Origin: Pseudomonadota bacterium
GTDB lineage: Bacteria; Pseudomonadota; Gammaproteobacteria; UBA4575
Direction: 5' to 3'
DNA: 28,662 nucleotides
Assembly: GCA_009839635.1 (NCBI GenBank)
Contig: VXPJ01000105.1
Coordinates: forward strand, 1 to 28,662
Position 1 is the stretch's first letter. The number at the start of each line of letters is the position of its first letter. Of this stretch, positions 12,756 through 20,631 are shown in pieces. The translations under genes were made by a program, and so were the position numbers. The notes under the pieces were generated by a model. The model was not told the origin of the DNA and did no database searches. It was given only the letters and a program-made list of their open reading frames with translations.

Positions 12756-14675
12756 GTGAAAATCCGTAAGCATTGGGGTGTTGCTGATGCCAAGGTTCAT
12801 TACCGGATTACCAGCTGGGGAATGGGTTTTTTCGACATAAACGAGGTGGGCCATGTCAGCACCAAGGCGGGCGATTGTGAACTCGACCTGTATGCACTGA
12901 GTCAAGACCTCAAAGACAGGGGAATGGAATTTCCAGTTCTGCTGCGTTTCCCGCACATCCTGCAACGCATGTTAGACAGGTTGCATTCCGCATTCAAGAA
13001 AGCCATGACTTCCTGTGAGTATGCCGGTGACTATGTTGCAGCTTACCCGATCAAGGTGAATCAACAAGCATCAGTGATTCAACATTTTAGTTTGCAAAAT
13101 CAGCACCCTGTCGCTTTTGAAGTGGGTAGTAAGGCAGAGTTGATAGCCTGTCTGGGGCTCATGCAAACGCAGACAATAATATGTAATGGCTATAAGGATG
13201 AGGCCTATATCCGGCTAGCACTGACCGGGTGCTTGCTGGGACATGATGTCGTTATTGTCCTAGAGAGTCTGGCTGAACTCCAGCATGTGCTCAAACTGTC
13301 AGCGGAAATCAATGTTCAACCTGCTCTGGGCATGCGGGTTCGCCTGTCTGCAGTCGCAAACGGAAAATGGCAAAACACGGGAGGGAAGCGTTCAAAGTTT
13401 GGTTTGACAGCCGGCCAGGTCATACAGCTACATCAGGAGTTAAAGAAAAACGGGGCACTCGGGTGGATGCGCATGCTGCATTTTCACATGGGGTCCCAGA
13501 TCCCTTCCCTGCAGCATATCCGTGAAGGCGTTGAAGAAGGCATGTGTTATTTTGTGCAACTGTACAGACTCGGAGTGCAACTCAGTCAGTTGAACGTAGG
13601 TGGCGGTTTGGCTGTCGATTATGAGGGCAGCCAGTCAAATTCATATTTTTCGAGAGAGTACGGTCTGGACGAATACGCCGACTCCGTCATCCGTGCTGTC
13701 CATGCCGCGTGCTTGGAAAACAAGGTGCCTGAACCTGCTATCTTTACCGAGAGCGGGCGTGCCATGACAGCACATCATGCTGTATTGGTCACCAACATAA
13801 TTGACGCTGGATTTTGGAAGGAGAATGCCACTGAGGCATCTACGGATTTTAATGAGCATTCGGAAACTTCAGAAGGAAAGCTCAAGGAGTTGGTCGGGTT
13901 ATGTAGACGCATTCAATCCGATGCGGAAAAGCCAGATAGTCAAATCGATTATCCACATACGTATACCAGCCTGGTCCGGGCTGCAAAACGGATTGATCAG
14001 GACTTTTCTCGAGGGGATCTTTCCTTAACCAGCAAGGCCTACGCAGAGAAAATTACACGGGAGGCCTATCGTCAACTGTCTAGGCACAAAGAATGTCTCG
14101 ATACACACTGCAGGCATGATCTTGAGGAAAATCTGGTTGACAAGTATTTTTGTAACTTTTCCTTGTTCCGATCAACTCCGGATATCTGGGGCTTGGACCA
14201 GCTCTTCCCAGTTTTACCCCTACACCGTTTGGACGAAGGTCCAACCCGGCAGGTGCGATTGCATGATCTTACCTGCGATTCGGATGGCCAGATTGATCGC
14301 TATATCGAAGCAGATTCGATTCAGTCTTACCTGTCCCTGCATGAACTCATCCCGGGACAGGACTACCTGATTGGCATGTTTCTGATTGGTGCATACCAGG
14401 AAATTTTAGGAGACTTGCATAATTTGTTCGGAGATACTCTTGCAGTAAGTGTTGAGATGAATACTGATGGAAGTTATCGACTGGATGAGCAGCGACAAGG
14501 CGATACTACTGAAAAGGTGTTGTCCTATGTTCACATCAACGCTGCAGAAATTCGCAAGACCTGGCATATACGGCTCACCGAAATGAACATGCCAAAACCG
14601 CTTGTCAAACAGGCACTGCACACGCTTGAGACTGCACTGCAAGCCAACAGCTATCTGACATCGTCTTCAGGATGA
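12756..14675 (+). CDS. speA: Biosynthetic arginine decarboxylase
   Basis: PLP enzyme converting arginine to agmatine, the first step of the agmatine route to putrescine. It has 639 residues, normal for SpeA. The PLP lysine is Lys100 in AYPIKVNQQ. Other landmarks are FEVGSKAEL, the HFHMGSQ segment, NVGGGLAVDYEGS, ESGRAMTAHH and the catalytic-cysteine motif HDLTCDSDGQID. The start is GTG 12756, which fits the family N-terminus (VADAKVHYRITSWGMGFFDIN). It diverges from speE, so agmatine and spermidine synthesis genes share one short control region. ycgL follows 15 bases after its stop. Confidence 0.96.
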   Translation: MKIRKHWGVADAKVHYRITSWGMGFFDINEVGHVSTKAGDCELDLYALSQDLKDRGMEFPVLLRFPHILQRMLDRLHSAFKKAMTSCEYAGDYVAAYPIKVNQQASVIQHFSLQNQHPVAFEVGSKAELIACLGLMQTQTIICNGYKDEAYIRLALTGCLLGHDVVIVLESLAELQHVLKLSAEINVQPALGMRVRLSAVANGKWQNTGGKRSKFGLTAGQVIQLHQELKKNGALGWMRMLHFHMGSQIPSLQHIREGVEEGMCYFVQLYRLGVQLSQLNVGGGLAVDYEGSQSNSYFSREYGLDEYADSVIRAVHAACLENKVPEPAIFTESGRAMTAHHAVLVTNIIDAGFWKENATEASTDFNEHSETSEGKLKELVGLCRRIQSDAEKPDSQIDYPHTYTSLVRAAKRIDQDFSRGDLSLTSKAYAEKITREAYRQLSRHKECLDTHCRHDLEENLVDKYFCNFSLFRSTPDIWGLDQLFPVLPLHRLDEGPTRQVRLHDLTCDSDGQIDRYIEADSIQSYLSLHELIPGQDYLIGMFLIGAYQEILGDLHNLFGDTLAVSVEMNTDGSYRLDEQRQGDTTEKVLSYVHINAAEIRKTWHIRLTEMNMPKPLVKQALHTLETALQANSYLTSSSG

Positions 14676-14690
14676 GCACAAGCACGCACC

Positions 14691-14936
14691 ATGAAGTGCT
14701 ATGTTTACAAAAGCCTGAAAAAAGAAGACACATTTCTTTACTTGGGCGAGAAAGACCGCTTTGATCTTCTCCCGGAGGGGCTTCTGACCCTTTTCGGCAA
14801 GCTTGGTTTTGTATTGGAATTCGAGCTGACAAAAGATCGCAAACTGGCACAGGCTGATGCCAGGCAGGTTTTGGCTGCTCTGCATGAGCATGGGTACTAT
14901 CTGCAAGTCACACTACAAGACCACGAACGATCCTGA
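14691..14936 (+). CDS. YcgL domain protein
   Basis: Small cytosolic protein of the gammaproteobacterial YcgL family (formerly DUF709), with unknown biochemical role. The 81 residues match the domain from the first strand, MKCYVYKSLKKEDTFLYL, through the LPEGLLTLFGKLGFVLEFELT core to the C-terminal YYLQVTLQD strand. It lies 15 bases after speA, with no terminator between, so it is probably in the same transcript. The ribosome site is weak. Confidence 0.9.
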   Translation: MKCYVYKSLKKEDTFLYLGEKDRFDLLPEGLLTLFGKLGFVLEFELTKDRKLAQADARQVLAALHEHGYYLQVTLQDHERS

Positions 14937-15055
14937 CCCAAACGATTGCTGCTGTTTTTTGAGCATGGAAAACCTTCGTCAGGCGGGAAGATCTGCTTGG
15001 ACCAAGACCAGCGACTATGCGCCGGTGTCATATGGAAGGATGTTCTAGTTGGGCT

Positions 15056-16105
15056 TCAATTGGCAACAAAATCGAGCATTCGGTGGGTAGAACGGTATGC
15101 CTTGTTGCGTATTTCTTCCGCCACGTGAATCTCGTTTTCACCGGATTCCAGTACTGCCTCAAGGTTGTGTAGCCCGTTCATGGCCATCCAAGGACAATGC
15201 GCACAGCTTTTACAGGTGGCTCCTTCTCCTGCTGTAGGGGCCTCGATAAAGACCTTGTCAGGTGCGGCCTTTTTCATTTTGTAAAAAATGCGATTGTCCG
15301 TAGCTACGATGAATGACCGGTGAGGCAATTCTTGGGCTGCCCGGATAAGGGCTGTGGTCGAACCGACAACATCGGCAGCCTCAATAACGGCTTCCGGCGA
15401 TTCTGGATGTACCAGAATACCTGCGTCTGGGTGTTTTGCAATCAGGTCCCCGAGTGCACGCGCCTTGAACTCTTCATGCACGACACAGGCTCCCTGCCAT
15501 GAAATCATGTCAGCACCCGTAACTTTTTCAATGTAGCGACCGAGATGTCGATCCGGTGCCCAGAGGATTTTTTTGTCCTGATCCATCAGATGGGAAACCA
15601 CTTTCAGGGCAATACTCGAGGTAACGACCCAATCTGCTCGCGCCTTGACCTCGGCACTTGTGTTGGCATATACGACGACTTCGTGCTCCGGGTGCAAATC
15701 GCAAAAAGCACTGAATTCCTTGGCAGGGCAGCCAAGATCGAGCGAACAGGTCGCCTGCAGGGTGGGCATCAAAACCCGTTTCTCAGGGTTGAGTATCTTA
15801 GCTGTTTCGCCCATGAAGCGAACTCCAGCCACGATTAACGTGGTGGCGTTGTGACGACTGCCAAATCGTGCCATTTCCAATGAGTCAGAAACGTAGCCCC
15901 CCGTCTCTTCTGCAATCCTTTGCAGGGTTTCATGGGTGTAATAATGTGCAATCAATACCGCATTTTCTTTCTGGAGCAGAAATTTGATGCGGTCAATTTT
16001 TTCTTTTCTCTGCTCCGCGGAGTACACCGGCAAGCTTGCCTGGACAACCGCTGTCTCAGGGATATCCTGCTGAGGTACGGTGGTTTCAAATGACGTGTCT
16101 AGCAT
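15056..16105 (-). CDS. nadA: Quinolinate synthase NadA
   Basis: [4Fe-4S] enzyme condensing iminoaspartate with dihydroxyacetone phosphate to quinolinate in NAD synthesis. Typical segments are VLIAHYYTHETLQ, SDSLEMARF, VAGVRFMGETAKILNPEK and TSSIALKV. The three cluster cysteines are visible: Cys120 (ATCSLDLGC), Cys207 (WQGACVVHEEF) and Cys304, the last of CKSCAHCPWMAMN. It is 349 residues long, as in the Escherichia coli group. The start is ATG 16105; a TTG two codons earlier is in frame but less likely. Its own sigma70 promoter lies 30-60 bases upstream. The gene converges on ycgL. Confidence 0.96.
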   Translation of the reverse strand: MLDTSFETTVPQQDIPETAVVQASLPVYSAEQRKEKIDRIKFLLQKENAVLIAHYYTHETLQRIAEETGGYVSDSLEMARFGSRHNATTLIVAGVRFMGETAKILNPEKRVLMPTLQATCSLDLGCPAKEFSAFCDLHPEHEVVVYANTSAEVKARADWVVTSSIALKVVSHLMDQDKKILWAPDRHLGRYIEKVTGADMISWQGACVVHEEFKARALGDLIAKHPDAGILVHPESPEAVIEAADVVGSTTALIRAAQELPHRSFIVATDNRIFYKMKKAAPDKVFIEAPTAGEGATCKSCAHCPWMAMNGLHNLEAVLESGENEIHVAEEIRNKAYRSTHRMLDFVAN

Positions 16106-16135
16106 ACTCAAACTACAAATACATGTTGCTCTTAC

Positions 16136-16164
16136 TATATAAAGGGGTACTGGGGGTAAATCAA
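16136..16164 (-). promoter_or_regulatory. Sigma70 promoter of nadA
   Basis: On the minus strand TTGATT (16164-16159), a 17-base spacer and TATATA (16141-16136). The predicted start near 16129 gives a leader of about 24 bases. Confidence 0.65.
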
Positions 16165-16189
16165 GCTAGGACACAGCAGCGCCTGGGGT

Positions 16190-16218
16190 TTGTGAGGTGT
16201 AAGATAGCTGTTATAAGA
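16190..16218 (+). promoter_or_regulatory. Possible sigma70 promoter of the acyl-CoA synthetase gene
   Basis: TTGTGA (16190-16195), a 17-base spacer and TATAAG (16213-16218) point to the acyl-CoA synthetase gene, with a predicted leader of about 50 bases. It lies back to back with the nadA promoter. Confidence 0.5.
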
Positions 16219-16276
16219 AAAAGTAATTGCAACGTCGCTGTCCACGTACAAAGCAAGTGCTGGAGTGCTTTTACAA

Positions 16277-18091
16277 ATGAATGACACTGACTACATTGCC
16301 CCTGAAACTGCGAAGACCCTTCCCGGCTTGTTCTATGAACGTGTGATGCGTTCTCCACATTCGCAGGCCTATGGTTTTTACGATGACGAGAAAAATGCTT
16401 GGGAAAGCCTGACTTGGGTGCAGGTGGCGCAGTTTGCAGCAAGGATCCAGGAAGGGCTGCGGAGCAGGGCAATTGTTAAGGGCGACCGTGTAGCCATCAT
16501 GTTGCGCAATTGCCCGGAATGGGTCATTTTTGATGTGGCTGCACTAGGTCTTGGCTTGGTCACAGTGCCTTTGTACACGAATGACCGAGCGGAAAATGTG
16601 GCCTACATTGTCCAAAATGCTGGCATAAAAGCGATGCTTGTTCAGAACTCGCGCCAGTGGCGGCAACTGTCGCAAATTGAGAGCATCCGAAGAGCACTGC
16701 AGTGCGTGATCAGTGTTGCTCCAATTTCGAAAGTGCCAGATCACGACTCCTGTCTGGTGCATATACAGGACTGGATCGACCATGACATTGATGTCGAGTA
16801 TCAGCCAGAGGACTTGGATGGCGGCAAACTCGCCACGATTATCTATACCTCAGGCACAACGGGACGCCCCAAAGGGGTGATGCTCAGCCATCGGAATATC
16901 CTTTCGAATGCCTCTGCGGCTTTGCAGTGCGCAGACATTTTCGAGAAAGACGTGTTTTTATCCTTTCTTCCGTTATCACATTCGATGGAACGTACAGCGG
17001 GCTGTTTCATGCCCATGATGGCCAGCTCGAAAGTGTGCTTTGCCCGTTCAATACAGCAACTGGGTGAAGACATACAGGAAGTCCGTCCAACCGTGTTTGT
17101 GTCAGTGCCACGGATTTACGAGATCATTTTTACAAGGATTTTAAGTCAGGCAGCGCAGTTACCCTATCCTAGGAAAAAAATGTTTGCGTGGGCGCAGCGA
17201 ATCGGCTGGCGATATCTCCAGTTCAAATTAGGTAGGGCAGGGTGGCATTGGAGCCTGCTGTTATGGCCGATGATGGATCGCTTGGTAGCCGCAAAGATCA
17301 AACAAAGGCTGGGTGGCAGGTTGCGGTATGCCATTGTTGGTGGAGCTGCACTGGATAAGACAATCACGAAATTTTTTGTCAGTCTCGGAATTCCGGTGTA
17401 CCAAGGCTATGGGATGACAGAAAGCAGTCCGGTGATCAGTGTAGGGCGGCCCGATGCCAATGACCCTTTTAGCGTTGGCAAGGCCTTGCCCGGTGTTGAG
17501 GTGAAACTTACAAAAGAAGGTGAACTGTGTACTCGCAGCGACTGTGTGATGCTTGGATACTATGGCAACAAACAGGCAACTGAACAGATGATTGACACCG
17601 AAGGTTGGCTGCACACCGGCGATATCGCACATATCACGAATGAGGGCTATTTGTATATCACGGGCAGGATCAAGGATATTATTGTCTTGGCAAATGCCGA
17701 GAAAGTGTCCCCCCAGGACATGGAGACTGCTATTTGTGCTGACCCTTTGTTTGACCAGGCCATGATACTGGGTGAAGGGCGGCCTTTTCTGTCTGCACTT
17801 CTCGTGTTAAACGAGACGGAATGGAATTCTCTTGCTGAATCCATGGGGCTGAGCAGTGGAATACAGGAAAATCTGCAGGATGCCTCTGTACACAAATATG
17901 TGATGCAGCGTTTGGCTGGTTGTCTGAAAGAATTTCCAGGATATGCCCAGGTACGCAGGGCGAGTATCTATCTGGAGCCTTGGACTACCGAGAACAACTT
18001 GCTTACTCCGACCCTAAAAACTAGAAGAAATCAGCTGATAAAGTTGTTTGCAGACGACATAGAAGCTATGTACGACTCCATGGAGAAGTAG
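16277..18091 (+). CDS. Long-chain fatty acid-CoA ligase (AMP-binding enzyme)
   Basis: ANL-superfamily enzyme that activates an acid with ATP, most likely a long-chain fatty acid to acyl-CoA (FAA1-like branch). The P-loop motif IIYTSGTTGRPKGVMLSHRN lies at about 188-207. The A5 motif YQGYGMTESSPVIS and the A7-A8 run GWLHTGDIA and YLYITGRIKDIIVLANAEKVSPQ are intact. It has 604 residues, in the range for this branch. ATG 16277 follows GGAG by eleven bases; an in-frame GTG four codons earlier is possible. The gene converges with the SPOR protein gene, 22 bases apart. The acyl specificity cannot be read from sequence. Confidence 0.92.
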   Translation: MNDTDYIAPETAKTLPGLFYERVMRSPHSQAYGFYDDEKNAWESLTWVQVAQFAARIQEGLRSRAIVKGDRVAIMLRNCPEWVIFDVAALGLGLVTVPLYTNDRAENVAYIVQNAGIKAMLVQNSRQWRQLSQIESIRRALQCVISVAPISKVPDHDSCLVHIQDWIDHDIDVEYQPEDLDGGKLATIIYTSGTTGRPKGVMLSHRNILSNASAALQCADIFEKDVFLSFLPLSHSMERTAGCFMPMMASSKVCFARSIQQLGEDIQEVRPTVFVSVPRIYEIIFTRILSQAAQLPYPRKKMFAWAQRIGWRYLQFKLGRAGWHWSLLLWPMMDRLVAAKIKQRLGGRLRYAIVGGAALDKTITKFFVSLGIPVYQGYGMTESSPVISVGRPDANDPFSVGKALPGVEVKLTKEGELCTRSDCVMLGYYGNKQATEQMIDTEGWLHTGDIAHITNEGYLYITGRIKDIIVLANAEKVSPQDMETAICADPLFDQAMILGEGRPFLSALLVLNETEWNSLAESMGLSSGIQENLQDASVHKYVMQRLAGCLKEFPGYAQVRRASIYLEPWTTENNLLTPTLKTRRNQLIKLFADDIEAMYDSMEK

Positions 18092-18113
18092 CGATAGGAT
18101 ACTCCTTGTCTAG

Positions 18114-18653
18114 CTATTGTTTTGCCTGCATCAAAATCGTATCGATCTGATGGGTACGCAGACGCATCCTTATTTGTTCCAGCGCCTGCCGGTCGCTTGA
18201 AGGGCCAACACGAACCCGATGCCACTGGGTATTGTTTACATCTACAGATTGAACGTTGGCCTCTATGCCCAACAACGCCAGCCGCGCCTTCAGGCTGTCC
18301 GCATCGTTAAAGCTTTTGAATGAGCCTGCCTGCAACAAATACCCGCCCTTATGTGTCGGGGGCGCAGTTTGCTTGGCAGGCTGTTTGTCGGGCAAGCCTG
18401 TTTCTTCTTGTGGAATGATTATTTCCAATTCAGGCAGCAATGTATAGAAATCGAAGTTTCGTTTTATTGGTGGCTCAGCAGTTTTTCCTGCTTCTTGCGC
18501 AACAGACTGGGCCTGGTCCTTGTCCACATACCAGCCGTCGATGTCAATCAGCATGGCGATACCAATACCGATCACAATACCAAGTGCCAGCCAGGCCCAG
18601 GCCGGTACGGAGCTTGACGATCGGGTTGATCTTTTTTTCTTTCTAACAGGCAC
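18114..18653 (-). CDS. SPOR-domain protein, FtsN-like
   Basis: Inner-membrane protein with one transmembrane helix and a peptidoglycan-binding SPOR domain. A basic cytoplasmic tail (RKKKRSTRSS) is followed by a membrane segment at about 17-37 (VPAWAWLALGIVIGIGIAML), a linker containing FDFYTLLPELEIIIP, and the SPOR domain from about 105 (GGYLLQAGSFKSFNDADSLK to VRVGPSSDRQALEQIRMRL). The FYTLLPE segment and the place directly downstream of argS match the divisome protein FtsN in Pseudomonas, so a cell-division role is likely. It is 179 residues, shorter than enterobacterial FtsN. The start is eight bases after the argS stop. Confidence 0.88.
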   Translation of the reverse strand: MPVRKKKRSTRSSSSVPAWAWLALGIVIGIGIAMLIDIDGWYVDKDQAQSVAQEAGKTAEPPIKRNFDFYTLLPELEIIIPQEETGLPDKQPAKQTAPPTHKGGYLLQAGSFKSFNDADSLKARLALLGIEANVQSVDVNNTQWHRVRVGPSSDRQALEQIRMRLRTHQIDTILMQAKQ

Positions 18654-18661
18654 ATTTACCT

Positions 18662-20413
18662 CTACATTTGCTCAGGCGCACTTACATCAAGCAGTTTCAG
18701 ACCATTTTCGAGTACAATTTGTGTGGCCCGGATCAGCTTGAGTCGTGCATTCCGCATTTCAGGTTCAGGCACAAGAACTTGATGCGCGTTATAAAAACGA
18801 TGAAAGGAACTTGCAAGCTCGCGTAGGTAATTGACGACAATATGCGGCGCTAACTGGTCGGCTGCTACCTGTACACTTTCCGGGAACTGCGCCAGCTGCT
18901 TCACCAGGCTTTTTTCCTGTTCCGAAGCCAGCAGTCCATCATCGATATCGGCCAGGATTTCATCCTGTAACGGGGTCGAGCCTTGTTTCAAGATACTGCA
19001 AATTCTGGCATGCGCATACTGCACGTAATATACGGGATTGTCATGGGTTTTTGAGGTCGCCAGATCTAAATCAAAATCCAGGTGTTGTTCACATTTTCGC
19101 ATTACATAGAAAAACCGTGCGGCATCTTTTCCAATCTGTTTGCGCAATTGCCGCAAGGTAACGAATTCTCCAGAGCGCGTGGACATGGGAAGCCTTTCAC
19201 CATTCTCATAAAGATTGGCAAACTGTACGAGCAAGATATGCAAACGACCAGTGTCTTTGCCAAGTGCCTGCAAGGCGGCCCGGATTCGAGCCATATAGCC
19301 GTGGTGATCTGCGCCCCAGATGTTGATCAGTTGATCGAAGTTGCGATCATACTTGTCCAGATGGTAAGCAATGTCGGAGGCAAAATAAGTAGCCTTGCCG
19401 TTTTTTCGTATCAGCACGCGGTCTTTCTCGTCGCCGAATGCTGTACTGTTGAACAATAGTGCACCGTCCTTTTGGTAGGTGTGTCCATTTCTCGTCAAGG
19501 TGTCGAGAACTTCCTGTATTCTTGCCTGACCTAATGACTGCTCGGAATACCATTGATCGAAGGTAACAGCAAATAATTCCAGATCGTTCTGGATGTCACG
19601 TGTCAGCGTACCGAGTGCATAGTCAAGCAACGTCTTGTAGTCGTCTTCTGTAAGTAGATTTTTTGCCTTGTCGATAACCGTATCGATGTGACTTTCTGCA
19701 TCCACTTTTCCATCGGTGTGGTTGCCAGATTGCAGATCCAGGGCCTCTGCAGGATGGAAGAAGGCATGCTCGTGCTCACGGTGCACAGATGCCGCAATAT
19801 CCCAAATATAGTCGCCCTGGTAGGCATTGTCAGGGAAATGCAGGGTCTGTCCACAAAGCTTCAGGTACCTGAGCCACACGGAAACAGCCAGGATATCCAT
19901 CTGGCGGCCTGTATCGTTTATATAGTATTCACGCTGTACCTGGTGGCCTACGGCCTCTAGGAGGTGGGCAATGGATGCCCCGTAAGCGGCTCCTCGTCCA
20001 TGGCCGACATGCAGGGGCCCGGTAGGATTGGCCGAGACAAATTCGATCAGTATCTTCCTGCCCGTATGTGCTTTGTTACGGCCAAAACCCTCCTTAGTTT
20101 GAAGGATTTGGCGCAGTATTCCTGCGTCATGGTTGGTGTGTAAATAAAAATTTATAAATCCGGGGCCTGCAATCTCAACTCTAGCGACGCCGGGGTCCTC
20201 CGGAATATGTGCTGCAATTTTTTCAGCTAGTGTACGTGCCGGCACCTTGGCAGCTTTAGACAGTTGGAGTGCCAAATTGGAGGCGAAATCGCCATGCGTG
20301 CCATCTTTGCTGCGAGTAACCTGAACAGCAATGTTCGTGTCGGCAGGCAAATCTCCTGCATCTTGTAGACTGGATACCGCGGCAGCTAGCAGTTTCGAGA
20401 TTTGGGCTTGCAT
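18662..20413 (-). CDS. argS: Arginyl-tRNA synthetase
   Basis: Class I enzyme that charges tRNA-Arg. The N-terminal Add-1 domain (GDFASNLALQLSKA) is followed by the HIGH-type motif in ANPTGPLHVGHGRG (HVGH at 135-138), the LPMSTRSGEFVTL segment in the KMSKS position and the C-terminal anticodon-binding helical domain ending NGLKLLDVSAPEQM. Starting at ATG 20413 gives 583 residues and the usual beginning MQAQISKLLAAAV; in-frame ATG 20446 and TTG 20455 would add an unusual lead. It lies between priA and the SPOR gene on the same strand, as in Pseudomonas. Confidence 0.97.
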   Translation of the reverse strand: MQAQISKLLAAAVSSLQDAGDLPADTNIAVQVTRSKDGTHGDFASNLALQLSKAAKVPARTLAEKIAAHIPEDPGVARVEIAGPGFINFYLHTNHDAGILRQILQTKEGFGRNKAHTGRKILIEFVSANPTGPLHVGHGRGAAYGASIAHLLEAVGHQVQREYYINDTGRQMDILAVSVWLRYLKLCGQTLHFPDNAYQGDYIWDIAASVHREHEHAFFHPAEALDLQSGNHTDGKVDAESHIDTVIDKAKNLLTEDDYKTLLDYALGTLTRDIQNDLELFAVTFDQWYSEQSLGQARIQEVLDTLTRNGHTYQKDGALLFNSTAFGDEKDRVLIRKNGKATYFASDIAYHLDKYDRNFDQLINIWGADHHGYMARIRAALQALGKDTGRLHILLVQFANLYENGERLPMSTRSGEFVTLRQLRKQIGKDAARFFYVMRKCEQHLDFDLDLATSKTHDNPVYYVQYAHARICSILKQGSTPLQDEILADIDDGLLASEQEKSLVKQLAQFPESVQVAADQLAPHIVVNYLRELASSFHRFYNAHQVLVPEPEMRNARLKLIRATQIVLENGLKLLDVSAPEQM

Positions 20414-20631
20414 GAAGAAAGGATAATCCTGTAAGGCAGGCTGCATTGTACCCAAATGTAACTACCCTGTACGCGAATTTGACAAGGTATATGGCTTGGC
20501 AATTTTCTGACTTTAATCGCTCACGAAACTTGGGGTTTCTTGCGGAACTGTGCCGCTTCAGGATCAAAGAGAATGTCCGTACAGGCCGGAGAATTACATG
20601 GAAAATGTCGCCCGGATTTCAGCATTGCTGA

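Noticed and set aside
13949..13957. Perfect DnaA box TTATCCACA inside speA
   Set aside because: A single box in coding sequence with no partner nearby; such nine-mers occur by chance. It does show that one isolated box is weak evidence.
14937..15055. Terminator sought between convergent ycgL and nadA
   Set aside because: Only weak partial stems with no adjacent T-run were found.
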